A stretch of 46,164 nucleotides of DNA from an uncultured Methanosarcinales archaeon (GTDB lineage: Archaea; Halobacteriota; Methanosarcinia; Methanotrichales; Methanotrichaceae): contig CAIQHB010000030.1 in NCBI GenBank assembly GCA_903871465.1, forward strand, positions 1 to 46,164. The letters are read 5' to 3'. A model generated the notes under the pieces. The model was given only the letters and a program-made list of their open reading frames with translations, ran no database searches and was not told the DNA's origin. The position numbers were made by a program, and so were the translations under genes. Positions 15,625 to 23,348 of this stretch are shown in pieces (the stretch's first letter is position 1; each line of letters begins with the position of its first letter).

Positions 15625-17904
15625 ATGGACGCTGTTGTGTGGCTGGAAGAAGTGGGAAAGAATGATCTTTCCATAGTGGGCGGCAAGGGCGCAAGCCTGG
15701 GTGAGATGATAAAGATTGGCGTTCCTGTGCCAGGTGGGTTCGCAGTGACGGCCCAAGCCTTCAGAGATTTCATCAACAGAGCGGGCATTGCCAATGAGCT
15801 TTTCGAGGCACTTAATGTCGATGTTAATCAAGAGACTGAGCTTCATAAGGCTGAAAAGGCGGCAAAGAAGCTTATTATGGATGCAAAAGTGCCGAAAGAT
15901 ATCGAGCAGGCCATAAAGTCTCGCTATGAAGAACTCTGCAAGCGTGAAGGCAAGCAGGTCTTCGTAGCGGTAAGGTCGAGTGCCACTGCCGAGGATCTGC
16001 CCGATGCAAGCTTCGCAGGCCAGCAGGAGACCTACCTCAATACGCAAGGCTCCGAGGATGTCTTCAATAATGTACGAAAATGCTGGGCGTCCCTTTATGG
16101 TGCCAGAGCCATCTTTTACCGGGTGGAGCAGGGCTTCGAGCATGATAAAGTCAATCTCTCTGCCATCGTGCAGATGATGGTGGACTCCGAGAAATCAGGC
16201 GTAATGTTCAGCTCCCAACCCAGCACCGGCGAAGCCCAGGTGGTCATTGAAGGGGCATGGGGTCTGGGCGAGTCTGTGGTGAGCGGCAGTGTCTCTCCTG
16301 ATAACTACGTTGTAGACCGGAAGACCAAGAATATCACAAGCCGGTACATCGCATCCAAAGAGATCATGATCATCAGGGACCCCAAGACCCTGAAGACGGT
16401 CACGGTCAAGGTCCCGGCCAAGAAGAAGGAGGCAACAGTTCTTACCGATAATGAGATTATGGAACTGGCCAAGTACGCCGAGATCCTGGAGAATCACTAC
16501 GGCATCCCGCAAGATATCGAGTGGGGTGTGGAGAAGAACAAGATCTACATCCTTCAGTCCCGGCCAATTACCACCATTAACAATGATAAAAAACCGGCTG
16601 CTGCCGCGACCGGTAGCGGCAAGGTTCTCCTGAATGGGCTAGGTGCTGCGCCAGGCGTTGGCACAGGTATTGTGAGAGTAATTGCCAGTGGCAGAGAGCT
16701 GGATAAGATCAAACAGGGCGACATCATGGTCACCAAGATGACCATGCCGGATATGGTTCCGGGCATGAAGCGCGCGGGAGCCATTGTCACGGATGAAGGT
16801 GGCATGGCATGTCACGCAGCCATTGTAAGTCGTGAGCTGGGCTGTCCGGCTGTGGTTGGAACCAAAAAAGCCACCAGCACCCTGAAGGACGGCATGGAGA
16901 TTACAGTAGACGGCGGTAAGGGCATCGTCTATGAAGGTTTCGTGGCGTTGGCCTCGCCTGCCAAGACCGCGTCTGCAGCCAGTGCAGGAGGCGTGGTCTT
17001 CTCTAAAACCATAACTGCCACAGAGATAAAAGTCAATGTCAGCGAGCCGGACCGTGCCGCTGCCGCAGCTGCAACGCAGGCAGACGGCGTTGGACTGCTG
17101 CGCATTGAGCACATGATCCTGGGCCTTGGCAAGACCCCCAACTGGTACATCAAGAACGGTAAGACCGAGGAGTACATCGGCGAGCTGGTGAAGGGCGTCA
17201 AGATAGTTGCGGATGCTTTCTACCCTCGGCCGGTCTGGGTGCGCACTCTGGATGCCCCAACAGATGAGTTCCGGGCCATGGAGGGCGGCGAGAACGAACC
17301 GCATGAACATAATCCAATGCTCGGCTGGAGAGGCATAAGGCGCGACCTGACTGAGACAGATCACTTCCGTCTGGAGATCAGAGCCTTCAAGAAGCTGCAT
17401 GAGATGGGCCTGACCAACGTAGGCATCATGCTGCCCATGGTGCAGCACGTTCGCGAATTCCAGCAGGCCAAAGCGATTATGGTCGACGAGGGCCTGGATC
17501 TGGAGAAGATCGATGTGGGCATCATGGTCGAGACGCCCGGCGCGGCCCTAACCATCGAAGACTTCATTGAGGACGGAATCGACTTCGTATCCTTCGGCAC
17601 CAACGACCTGACTCAGTATACCCTGGCCGTGGATCGCAATAATGAGAATGTTGCAGGGCTCTATTCAGAACTGCATCCGGCGATCTTGAGGTTGATCGAG
17701 TACGTCGTGGAACGCTGCAACGAAGCCGGGGTCAAGACCTCCATTTGTGGCCAGGCCGGGTCCTATCCTGAGATGGCCAAGAGGCTGGTCGAGATCGGCA
17801 TCACCAGCATATCCGCCAATATCGATGCCGTGGCGACTGTCAGGGAGACGGTCGCCAGGAGCGAGAAGATCCTCATCCTGAAGGCCCTCAGGAACCGGGA
17901 ATAA
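15625..17904 (+). CDS. ppsA: phosphoenolpyruvate synthase
   Basis: A 759-aa PEP synthase (pyruvate, water dikinase), which makes PEP from pyruvate and ATP for gluconeogenesis in an acetate-assimilating methanogen. The N-terminal nucleotide-binding domain has IVGGKGASLGEM and VAVRSSATAEDLPDASFAGQ. The mobile phosphohistidine domain has GGMACHAAIVSRELG. The C-terminal PEP/pyruvate barrel has GIMVETPGAA, FGTNDLTQYTLAVDR and the catalytic-Cys SICGQAGS. The ATG at 15625 is preferred because AAGGTGG stands 8 bases upstream; a TTG at 15583 would add 14 residues of unlikely sequence. mfnA begins 2 bases after its stop, so the two are one transcript. Confidence 0.97.
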   Translation: MDAVVWLEEVGKNDLSIVGGKGASLGEMIKIGVPVPGGFAVTAQAFRDFINRAGIANELFEALNVDVNQETELHKAEKAAKKLIMDAKVPKDIEQAIKSRYEELCKREGKQVFVAVRSSATAEDLPDASFAGQQETYLNTQGSEDVFNNVRKCWASLYGARAIFYRVEQGFEHDKVNLSAIVQMMVDSEKSGVMFSSQPSTGEAQVVIEGAWGLGESVVSGSVSPDNYVVDRKTKNITSRYIASKEIMIIRDPKTLKTVTVKVPAKKKEATVLTDNEIMELAKYAEILENHYGIPQDIEWGVEKNKIYILQSRPITTINNDKKPAAAATGSGKVLLNGLGAAPGVGTGIVRVIASGRELDKIKQGDIMVTKMTMPDMVPGMKRAGAIVTDEGGMACHAAIVSRELGCPAVVGTKKATSTLKDGMEITVDGGKGIVYEGFVALASPAKTASAASAGGVVFSKTITATEIKVNVSEPDRAAAAAATQADGVGLLRIEHMILGLGKTPNWYIKNGKTEEYIGELVKGVKIVADAFYPRPVWVRTLDAPTDEFRAMEGGENEPHEHNPMLGWRGIRRDLTETDHFRLEIRAFKKLHEMGLTNVGIMLPMVQHVREFQQAKAIMVDEGLDLEKIDVGIMVETPGAALTIEDFIEDGIDFVSFGTNDLTQYTLAVDRNNENVAGLYSELHPAILRLIEYVVERCNEAGVKTSICGQAGSYPEMAKRLVEIGITSISANIDAVATVRETVARSEKILILKALRNRE

Positions 17905-17906
17905 GA

Positions 17907-19043
17907 ATGAGAGACAAAGCCCTTTCCGAAGATGAGGTAATGCGCATCCTGGAGAAAACGAGAGAGCGCGACTACAGCTATGACCGGTTCTTCTCCACCA
18001 TGTGCACTCTTCCTCATCCCATCGCGGTAAGGGCCCACGACATGTTTTTGGAGACTAACCTGGGCGATCCGGGCTTGTTTCCAGGAGTGGCCGAACTGGA
18101 AGAGAGAGTGGTGCAGATGCTGGGCGAGATGCTGGGCTGCCCGGATGCCTGCGGATACATCTCCACCGGCGGCACGGAGTCGAACATTCAGGCCATTCGT
18201 GCAGCCAGGAATGAAGCCGGCAAGAAAAACGGCAATATCGTTGTCCCGGCCTCGGCCCACTTCTCTTTCGACAAGATCGGGGATCTTCTCTCTCTGGAAG
18301 TACGCAAAGCCGAGCTGGACTCAGAGCTCAAGGTCGACCTGTCTTCGGTCGAGTCCCTGCTGGACGATCGGACTGTGGCTCTGGTCGGCATAGCCGGAAC
18401 AACGGAGTTCGGCCAGGTGGACCCAATTGTTGGCCTTGCCGTGCTGGCAGCGGAGCAGGGCCTTCATCTGCATGTAGACGCGGCCTTTGGCGGCTTTGTT
18501 CTGCCGTTTCTGGAAAGAGATTGGCGCTGGGACTTTCGGGTAAAAGGTGTCTCATCCATAACCATAGATCCTCACAAGATGGGAATGAGCACCATCCCTG
18601 CCGGAGGACTGCTTTTTCGCGGCCAGGAGTGCTTGAGCGCTCTGGAGACCGAGACGCATTATCTCACAAAGGCGAGACAAGCATCCTTAACCGGCACAAG
18701 AAGTGGAGCTGCGGCTGCAGCCACCTATGCCGTGATGATGCATTTGGGGCGGGAGGGTTTCAAAGAGATGGTCGACTACTGCATGGATCTGACACGTCAT
18801 CTGGTCAGCGGAGCAAGACTTATCGGAATTGAGCCCGTAATCGAGCCCATCATGAATGTAGTTGCCCTGAAGGTTCCAAGACCCGTTGATGTGCGAGATG
18901 AGCTGATGAAGCGTGACTGGCATGTATCCATGACCCGAGAGCCGAATAGAGCGTTGAGGCTGATCCTCATGGGGCATATGACCCACGCAAATATCGACCT
19001 ATTTCTGGAAGATCTTGATGAAGTATGCAGAGAGTTGATCTGA
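17907..19043 (+). CDS. mfnA: L-tyrosine/L-aspartate decarboxylase MfnA
   Basis: A 378-aa PLP-dependent group II decarboxylase. In methanogens MfnA makes tyramine from tyrosine, the first step of methanofuran synthesis; homologues also make beta-alanine from aspartate. Signatures are STGGTESNIQAIRAARNE near 86-103, the His stacking on PLP in SAHFSFDK, DAAFGGFVLP at 191-200, and the Schiff-base Lys224 in IDPHKMGMS. The length matches archaeal MfnA. The ATG is 2 bases beyond the ppsA stop. Linking methanofuran synthesis to PEP synthase in one operon is consistent with coordinated control of anabolic carbon flow, which is inference. Confidence 0.94.
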   Translation: MRDKALSEDEVMRILEKTRERDYSYDRFFSTMCTLPHPIAVRAHDMFLETNLGDPGLFPGVAELEERVVQMLGEMLGCPDACGYISTGGTESNIQAIRAARNEAGKKNGNIVVPASAHFSFDKIGDLLSLEVRKAELDSELKVDLSSVESLLDDRTVALVGIAGTTEFGQVDPIVGLAVLAAEQGLHLHVDAAFGGFVLPFLERDWRWDFRVKGVSSITIDPHKMGMSTIPAGGLLFRGQECLSALETETHYLTKARQASLTGTRSGAAAAATYAVMMHLGREGFKEMVDYCMDLTRHLVSGARLIGIEPVIEPIMNVVALKVPRPVDVRDELMKRDWHVSMTREPNRALRLILMGHMTHANIDLFLEDLDEVCRELI

Positions 19044-19110
19044 GTTGGGATTTATCAGGGACCTGGGTCTTCTGAGATTGAATACAGCTAGACCTGCAGA
19101 AAAATTGTGG

Positions 19111-19150
19111 GTGAATTGAACATACGTACGTTTCATACGTATTGATTCAC
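19111..19150. terminator. imperfect 40-bp inverted repeat between convergent genes
   Basis: GTGAAT (19111-19116) and ATACGT (19122-19127) are mirrored by ACGTAT (19137-19142) and ATTCAC (19145-19150). It lies between the 3' ends of mfnA (+) and the first TRAM gene (-). A bidirectional terminator is the simplest reading; a protein-binding palindrome is possible. Confidence 0.35.
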
Positions 19151-19180
19151 AGAGCAATAAACAAAAGAATTTTAATCCAG

Positions 19181-19402
19181 CTAAACCTTGTGACCGATAG
19201 CGAAGCGCCTCATTACCTTATCGACCTGAATTTTGACTGTGTCGCCGACCTTTGTATCAGCCACAAATATAACAAATCCTTCAACTCTGGCGATGCCGTC
19301 GCCTTCACGGGCAATGTCTTCAATATTGACGTCGTAATCCTTTCCGGCCTCTACTGGAGCAGGAGTGCCCATGGAGGATCGGTCTATGTCGTAACTTACC
19401 AA
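19181..19402 (-). CDS. TRAM-domain small RNA-binding protein (copy 1)
   Basis: A 73-aa protein consisting of one TRAM domain (about residues 16-73): [47 protein letters not shown]. Free-standing TRAM proteins bind RNA and are abundant in methanogens, where a cold-responsive RNA-chaperone role has been shown for some. The start is taken as TTG at 19402 because GGTGAT stands 5 bases upstream; an ATG at 19372 would remove 10 non-domain residues. It lies 26 bases downstream of a close paralogue, so the two arose by tandem duplication and are probably co-transcribed. Confidence 0.85.
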   Translation of the reverse strand: MVSYDIDRSSMGTPAPVEAGKDYDVNIEDIAREGDGIARVEGFVIFVADTKVGDTVKIQVDKVMRRFAIGHKV

Positions 19403-19428
19403 TATATCACCGACCTTTAGAAAAGCAA

Positions 19429-19656
19429 TCAGATTTTATGAGCAATGGCGAAACGCCTCATTACCTTATCGACCTGGATCTTGACCTCATCTCCGACGTT
19501 GGCATCGGCAACGAATATCACAAATCCTTCAATTCTGGCAATGCCGTCGCCTTCGCGGGCAATGTCTTCAATTTTAACATCATACTCTTTTCCAACCTCT
19601 ATTGGTGCAGTTGGAGCGGATCCGCCATTGGAAGATCCTTCTTCGCTTCTGAACAA
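19429..19656 (-). CDS. TRAM-domain small RNA-binding protein (copy 2)
   Basis: A 75-aa paralogue of the protein encoded just downstream; the domain part (from [20 protein letters not shown]) is nearly identical, while the first 17 residues ([12 protein letters not shown]...) differ. The single TRAM domain is an OB-like beta barrel for RNA binding. It apparently starts at TTG (19656), with GGTGA about 4 bases upstream; no ATG or GTG near the N-terminus gives an alternative. The 215-base region between 19657 and 19871 is its upstream region and holds no gene; a TTTAATAG at about 19725-19735 could be its TATA box. Confidence 0.85.
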   Translation of the reverse strand: MFRSEEGSSNGGSAPTAPIEVGKEYDVKIEDIAREGDGIARIEGFVIFVADANVGDEVKIQVDKVMRRFAIAHKI

Positions 19657-19871
19657 ATCTTCACCGTCCTTCGCGAAAACTACAAAGCAGTTTTACGCGA
19701 TTTAAACCTCGCGATCAGGCTATTAAATCCTTTTGCTCACTATGATCGAAGAGAATCTACGATATGTGAAAGATAATGCTCTTTGAAAAGAACTCGGAAC
19801 GTAAGTCGCTGAAAGCTCATATGCAATTGAACAACAACCTATTTCATTTCAAAGATTCCAGCTAGTTTTTC

Positions 19872-20759
19872 ATGGATCCGCTGCAAAGGTATCGAGAGAT
19901 AATTCCCAATTTCGATCAATTCCAGAGAGTTCAATCTCTGCCACTCCCTCCGACTGCCCGCATCAACACGCTGAAGATGGATGAGCCACGTCTGCTGGAA
20001 CGCCTGGATGAGGAGGGCATTGGTTATAAGACCTTTAGCTGGTATCCGCTGGGCCTGAAGCTGGATGTGGAGAGCCCCGGAAAGCTGCTGGAGAACCTTT
20101 TGGGTTACATCCACATCCAGGAGGAACTATCCATGGTCCCGCCTCTGGTACTTGGCCCCCGGCCAGGCGAGCGGGTTTTGGATCTGTGCGCTTCTCCCGG
20201 CAGCAAGACCTGTCAGATCTCGCAAATGATGGAGAATAAAGGTCTGATTATTGCCAATGAGCCGTCTCTGGCAAGGGTAACACCCCTGCGCTCGAATTGC
20301 GAGCGGCTGGGCGTTATGAATGTGGCTATCACCCGCTATGATGGTCGCAATTTTCCAAATGTCCCATTCGACCGGGTCCTGGTAGATGCTCCCTGCTCCA
20401 GCGAAGGACGGGAGAGAAAGGGACCGGGTGTCATGGCCAGAAGCAATTGCAAAAGATCGCTGGATTTGCAGGCATTGCAGATCGATCTCTTGAAGAACGC
20501 TTTGCGGTTGGCTAGATCCGGCGGAGTGGTCGTCTACTCCACCTGCACCTATGCACCAGAGGAGAACGAATTGGTGGTGGAAAGCGTGCTTGACAGAGCT
20601 CGACTGGAGAAGATATCTATTCCGGGCCTCAAGGACTGTCCCGGAATAACGGACTGGAATGGAGTTCATCTAGACGATGATTTGCAGCTCTCCAGCCGCT
20701 ATTATCCCCATCTCAATAATACAGGAGGATTCTATGTCGCCAAGCTCGTCAAGAATTAG
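19872..20759 (+). CDS. NOL1/NOP2/Sun-family tRNA/rRNA cytosine-C5 methyltransferase
   Basis: A 295-aa SAM-dependent RNA m5C methyltransferase. The N-terminal RNA-binding part (RINTLK) leads to the SAM motif VLDLCASPGSKTCQISQMM near 103-121, DAPCSSEG (motif IV, Cys in the active site) near 174-181, and YSTCTYAPEENE (motif VI with the catalytic Cys). The C-terminus has the usual GGFYVAKL. The chain lacks a PUA domain, but the next gene supplies a separate PUA-like protein and overlaps its end by 26 bases. The ATG at 19872 has no clear ribosome-binding site. Which RNA is methylated cannot be told. Confidence 0.92.
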   Translation: MDPLQRYREIIPNFDQFQRVQSLPLPPTARINTLKMDEPRLLERLDEEGIGYKTFSWYPLGLKLDVESPGKLLENLLGYIHIQEELSMVPPLVLGPRPGERVLDLCASPGSKTCQISQMMENKGLIIANEPSLARVTPLRSNCERLGVMNVAITRYDGRNFPNVPFDRVLVDAPCSSEGRERKGPGVMARSNCKRSLDLQALQIDLLKNALRLARSGGVVVYSTCTYAPEENELVVESVLDRARLEKISIPGLKDCPGITDWNGVHLDDDLQLSSRYYPHLNNTGGFYVAKLVKN

Positions 20760-21222
20760 GAATATCTTTGAGCCTCTGGAGCCATCCTATGTGGCTGACC
20801 TCTGGAATTCCCGGTTCGGCATCTCTCTGTCAGTATTCTTGGGTTACCTATTTTTCCGCAAAGCACAGAGCGTCTGGGCCGTCAATGATAATTGCCTTCC
20901 CAGGATCAGCTACGAAGCCATTGGAATGCGCATCATGAACCTTAAGGACCGGCCCTGGAAACCGACTACCAGCGCACTCCAGGTCTTCGGGAGACATGCT
21001 ACCAAGAACGTAATCCATCTGGACTCCATAAACGCCATGATCTTTCTGGAGGGCAAAACTCTGGTCATCGAATCGAACTGTGAGCCTGGCTATGTGGTAG
21101 TATTTTATAGAGGGGAAGTGCTTGGGTGCGGTCTGTACTCACACGGAAAGCTGGTCAGTCAGATTCCCAAAGAACGCAGAATGGCAAGCGTCGTGGAGAA
21201 TGGGGCTTGTGAAGATCAATAG
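20734..21222 (+). CDS. PUA-like RNA-binding protein coupled to the m5C methyltransferase
   Basis: A 162-aa protein. The start is clear: GGAGG stands 5 bases before the ATG at 20734, inside the 3' end of the methyltransferase gene. The C-terminal half (ESNCEPGYVVVFYRGEVLGC, then SQIPKERRMASVV) resembles the PUA-like domain attached to RsmF/NSUN-type methyltransferases and Nip7-type proteins. The N-terminal half (FEPLEPSYVADLWNSRFGI) matches the pre-PUA region of the same group. I infer that it guides the upstream enzyme to its RNA as a separate subunit. The family assignment rests on pattern only. Confidence 0.72.
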   Translation: MSPSSSRIRNIFEPLEPSYVADLWNSRFGISLSVFLGYLFFRKAQSVWAVNDNCLPRISYEAIGMRIMNLKDRPWKPTTSALQVFGRHATKNVIHLDSINAMIFLEGKTLVIESNCEPGYVVVFYRGEVLGCGLYSHGKLVSQIPKERRMASVVENGACEDQ

Positions 21223-21329
21223 GCTTAAAAGAGACAGAGCCTCGGGCGCCTGAACCTTAGGGAGATTAAGCATTGAGGAGAGATGAATCTTCTGTGATCT
21301 CAGATGTAACAGAGCTTGAGGGGGCAAGT

Positions 21330-22376
21330 ATGCCTCTTGCCAATCAAAATTCTGATCAAGATGGCCTGAATCAAGATGGCCTGAGGAGGCTCTGGAAGCA
21401 GCCGCTGCGCCTCTTTCGCCTGGCAAATTCGTTAAGGCAGAAGGCTTGCAAAGATGAGGTCTCTTTTGTTATAAACAGAAACATTAACTTCACCAATAAA
21501 TGCATAGGTAGTTGTAGATTCTGCTCTTTTAAGCACGGGGACAGCTACCACCTCACCGAGGACGAGATTTTGTTGCGTTCGAGCGAGGCCGAGCAACGGG
21601 GGGCCACAGAGATCTGTCTACAGGGAGGCCTTGCCCCGGGAATGGTTTTAGAGGACTACTGTGAGCTCCTGGAAGTGATACACCGCGACTTTCCCAGGAT
21701 CCATCTGCACGCCTACTCTCCCATGGAGGTGCTGCACATGTCTCGTAACTCCGGAATTTCGGTGAAGGAGTCTCTGGTGGAACTAAAACATAGCGGCCTC
21801 GGCTCGATGCCCGGCACTGCTGCCGAGATTCTGGTGGATGCCGTGCGCCAGAAGATCTGCCCAGAGAAGCTGAAGACAGCGGAGTGGAGGGAGATCGTCA
21901 CAACTGCCCATAGCCTCGGAATTCCCTCCACCTCGACCATGCTCTACGGCCATGTGGAGAGCCTCAACGATCGTTTGAGACACTTAGAGATTCTGAAAGA
22001 GATTCAAGCCGAGACGGGAGGATTCACAGAGCTGGTTATGCTTCCCTTCATTCCTGAAAATAATCTGCTCGGCAGGATTGCCCCCGGTTTAGATCTCTTG
22101 GATCGACTGAAGATGCATGCTCTGGCCAGGGTTTATCTCTACCCCAACATTACAAACATTCAGGCAAGCTGGACCAAATTGGGCCGCAATGCGGCAGCAG
22201 CTGCCCTGGATTGGGGCGCAAACGACCTGGGCGGAACGCTTATGGATGAAGGAATCGCTCGCAATGCCCGTGAGGAACCGAGCATTTCCGTAGAGGAGTT
22301 GACGGAGATAATAGCTGGGCGCGGACGCAAAGCAGTGCAAAGGACGACTCTGTACGATCGGATTTGTTCTTATTAA
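21330..22376 (+). CDS. cofH: CofH, 5-amino-6-(hydroxybenzyl)uracil synthase subunit (coenzyme F420)
   Basis: About 348 aa. A radical SAM enzyme that joins tyrosine-derived and ribityl-uracil parts; with CofG it makes the deazaflavin FO of coenzyme F420. The cluster motif is CIGSCRFCSF, followed by GATEICLQGG, HAYSPMEVLHM and the C-terminal GANDLGGTLMDE characteristic of CofH and MqnC-type relatives. Two starts are possible: ATG at 21330 with GAGGGGG 5 bases upstream, or TTG at 21273 with AGGGAGA upstream (367 aa, low-complexity extra N-terminus). cofG is not in the window. The preceding gene ends about 50-100 bases earlier on the same strand. Confidence 0.93.
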   Translation: MPLANQNSDQDGLNQDGLRRLWKQPLRLFRLANSLRQKACKDEVSFVINRNINFTNKCIGSCRFCSFKHGDSYHLTEDEILLRSSEAEQRGATEICLQGGLAPGMVLEDYCELLEVIHRDFPRIHLHAYSPMEVLHMSRNSGISVKESLVELKHSGLGSMPGTAAEILVDAVRQKICPEKLKTAEWREIVTTAHSLGIPSTSTMLYGHVESLNDRLRHLEILKEIQAETGGFTELVMLPFIPENNLLGRIAPGLDLLDRLKMHALARVYLYPNITNIQASWTKLGRNAAAAALDWGANDLGGTLMDEGIARNAREEPSISVEELTEIIAGRGRKAVQRTTLYDRICSY

Positions 22377-22442
22377 TTATATTTTTGTTCAATTAACTGG
22401 CGACGATAAGCTTTACATATTTTGCCGATTGATTCTCACGAG

Positions 22443-23270
22443 GTGGGGGTCATTAGAAAAATAATTATTATCTCGCTAATTGCTCTGTCGGTTGCGTTCA
22501 TCCTTCTTTGGCCAACATCGACGAAGGATGTTACCATCTCCGGGTCGTCAACCGTAATGCCACTGGCCGAGGCTGCTGCAGAAGTATTCAACCTTGAGCA
22601 GCATCAATATGTGGTGACTGTTACCGCAGGAGGAACGGGCGCAGGAATTCTCGGCATCGCAGAGCGCAAATACGATATAGCCATGGCATCTCGTGCTTTG
22701 ACCGAGGATGAAACGCAGAGATTTGGCAGCAACTTCCGGGAGTTCAAGGTCGGCCTGGATGGTATCAGCCTTGCTGTAAGCGAAAAAATATACCAGGCAG
22801 GGGTGAAAAGCCTAAGCCGGGAGCAGATTCGGAAGATCTATTCCGGAGTTGTCACCAACTGGAAGCAAGTAGGCGGTCCGGATGAGGATATATACGTGAT
22901 AGCCCGGGAGGAAGGTTCTGGAACCAGGGACGACTTTAATGAGGCAATCCTGGGAAACCGAACGGCTGAGACGTCTGGTGTTGATACGGTGGCGAATAGC
23001 GGTGCCGAGGTCAAGACTGCAATATCAGGAAGCGACGAAGCGATAGGCTATTTGGGGTTTAACTATCTGGGCGGCGGGGTTCGGGCCATAGCCTTCGATG
23101 GAATCCCTCCAAGTTATGAGAACATAAAATTGGATATTTACGAGCTGAAAAGACAACTCTACTTCTACACTTTTGGCGATCCAACCCCTGGTGCCAAAGC
23201 TTTCATAGATTTCGTGCAAGGGCCAGAGGGACAGAAGATCGCGACCGAAGAGGGTTTTATTCCAATTTGA
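22443..23270 (+). CDS. pstS: PstS-like phosphate-binding protein (copy 1)
   Basis: About 275 aa, exported. A hydrophobic N-terminal segment (IIIISLIALSVAFILLW) is followed by the phosphate-binding signature ISGSSTVMPLAE, TAGGTGAGI, and AREEGSGTRDDF, then a C-terminal lobe ending GFIPI. It binds phosphate outside the membrane for PstCAB uptake, but no pstC, pstA, pstB or phoU is nearby. Start is uncertain: GTG at 22443 gives a short basic n-region; a TTG at 22422 would add seven residues. No lipobox Cys is present, so it is probably held by the uncleaved N-terminal helix. A close paralogue lies at 34038. Confidence 0.88.
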   Translation: MGVIRKIIIISLIALSVAFILLWPTSTKDVTISGSSTVMPLAEAAAEVFNLEQHQYVVTVTAGGTGAGILGIAERKYDIAMASRALTEDETQRFGSNFREFKVGLDGISLAVSEKIYQAGVKSLSREQIRKIYSGVVTNWKQVGGPDEDIYVIAREEGSGTRDDFNEAILGNRTAETSGVDTVANSGAEVKTAISGSDEAIGYLGFNYLGGGVRAIAFDGIPPSYENIKLDIYELKRQLYFYTFGDPTPGAKAFIDFVQGPEGQKIATEEGFIPI

Positions 23271-23348
23271 CTAATTTGACTACCTTCTATTTGATCCCCT
23301 CGCGCTGAAATATTGTTACGTCAATTTTGGAATTGCAAGACTAGCGTT

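Noticed and set aside
16639-17448. Long 269-aa minus-strand frame inside ppsA
   Set aside because: His/Leu-rich shadow of a highly conserved gene on the other strand.
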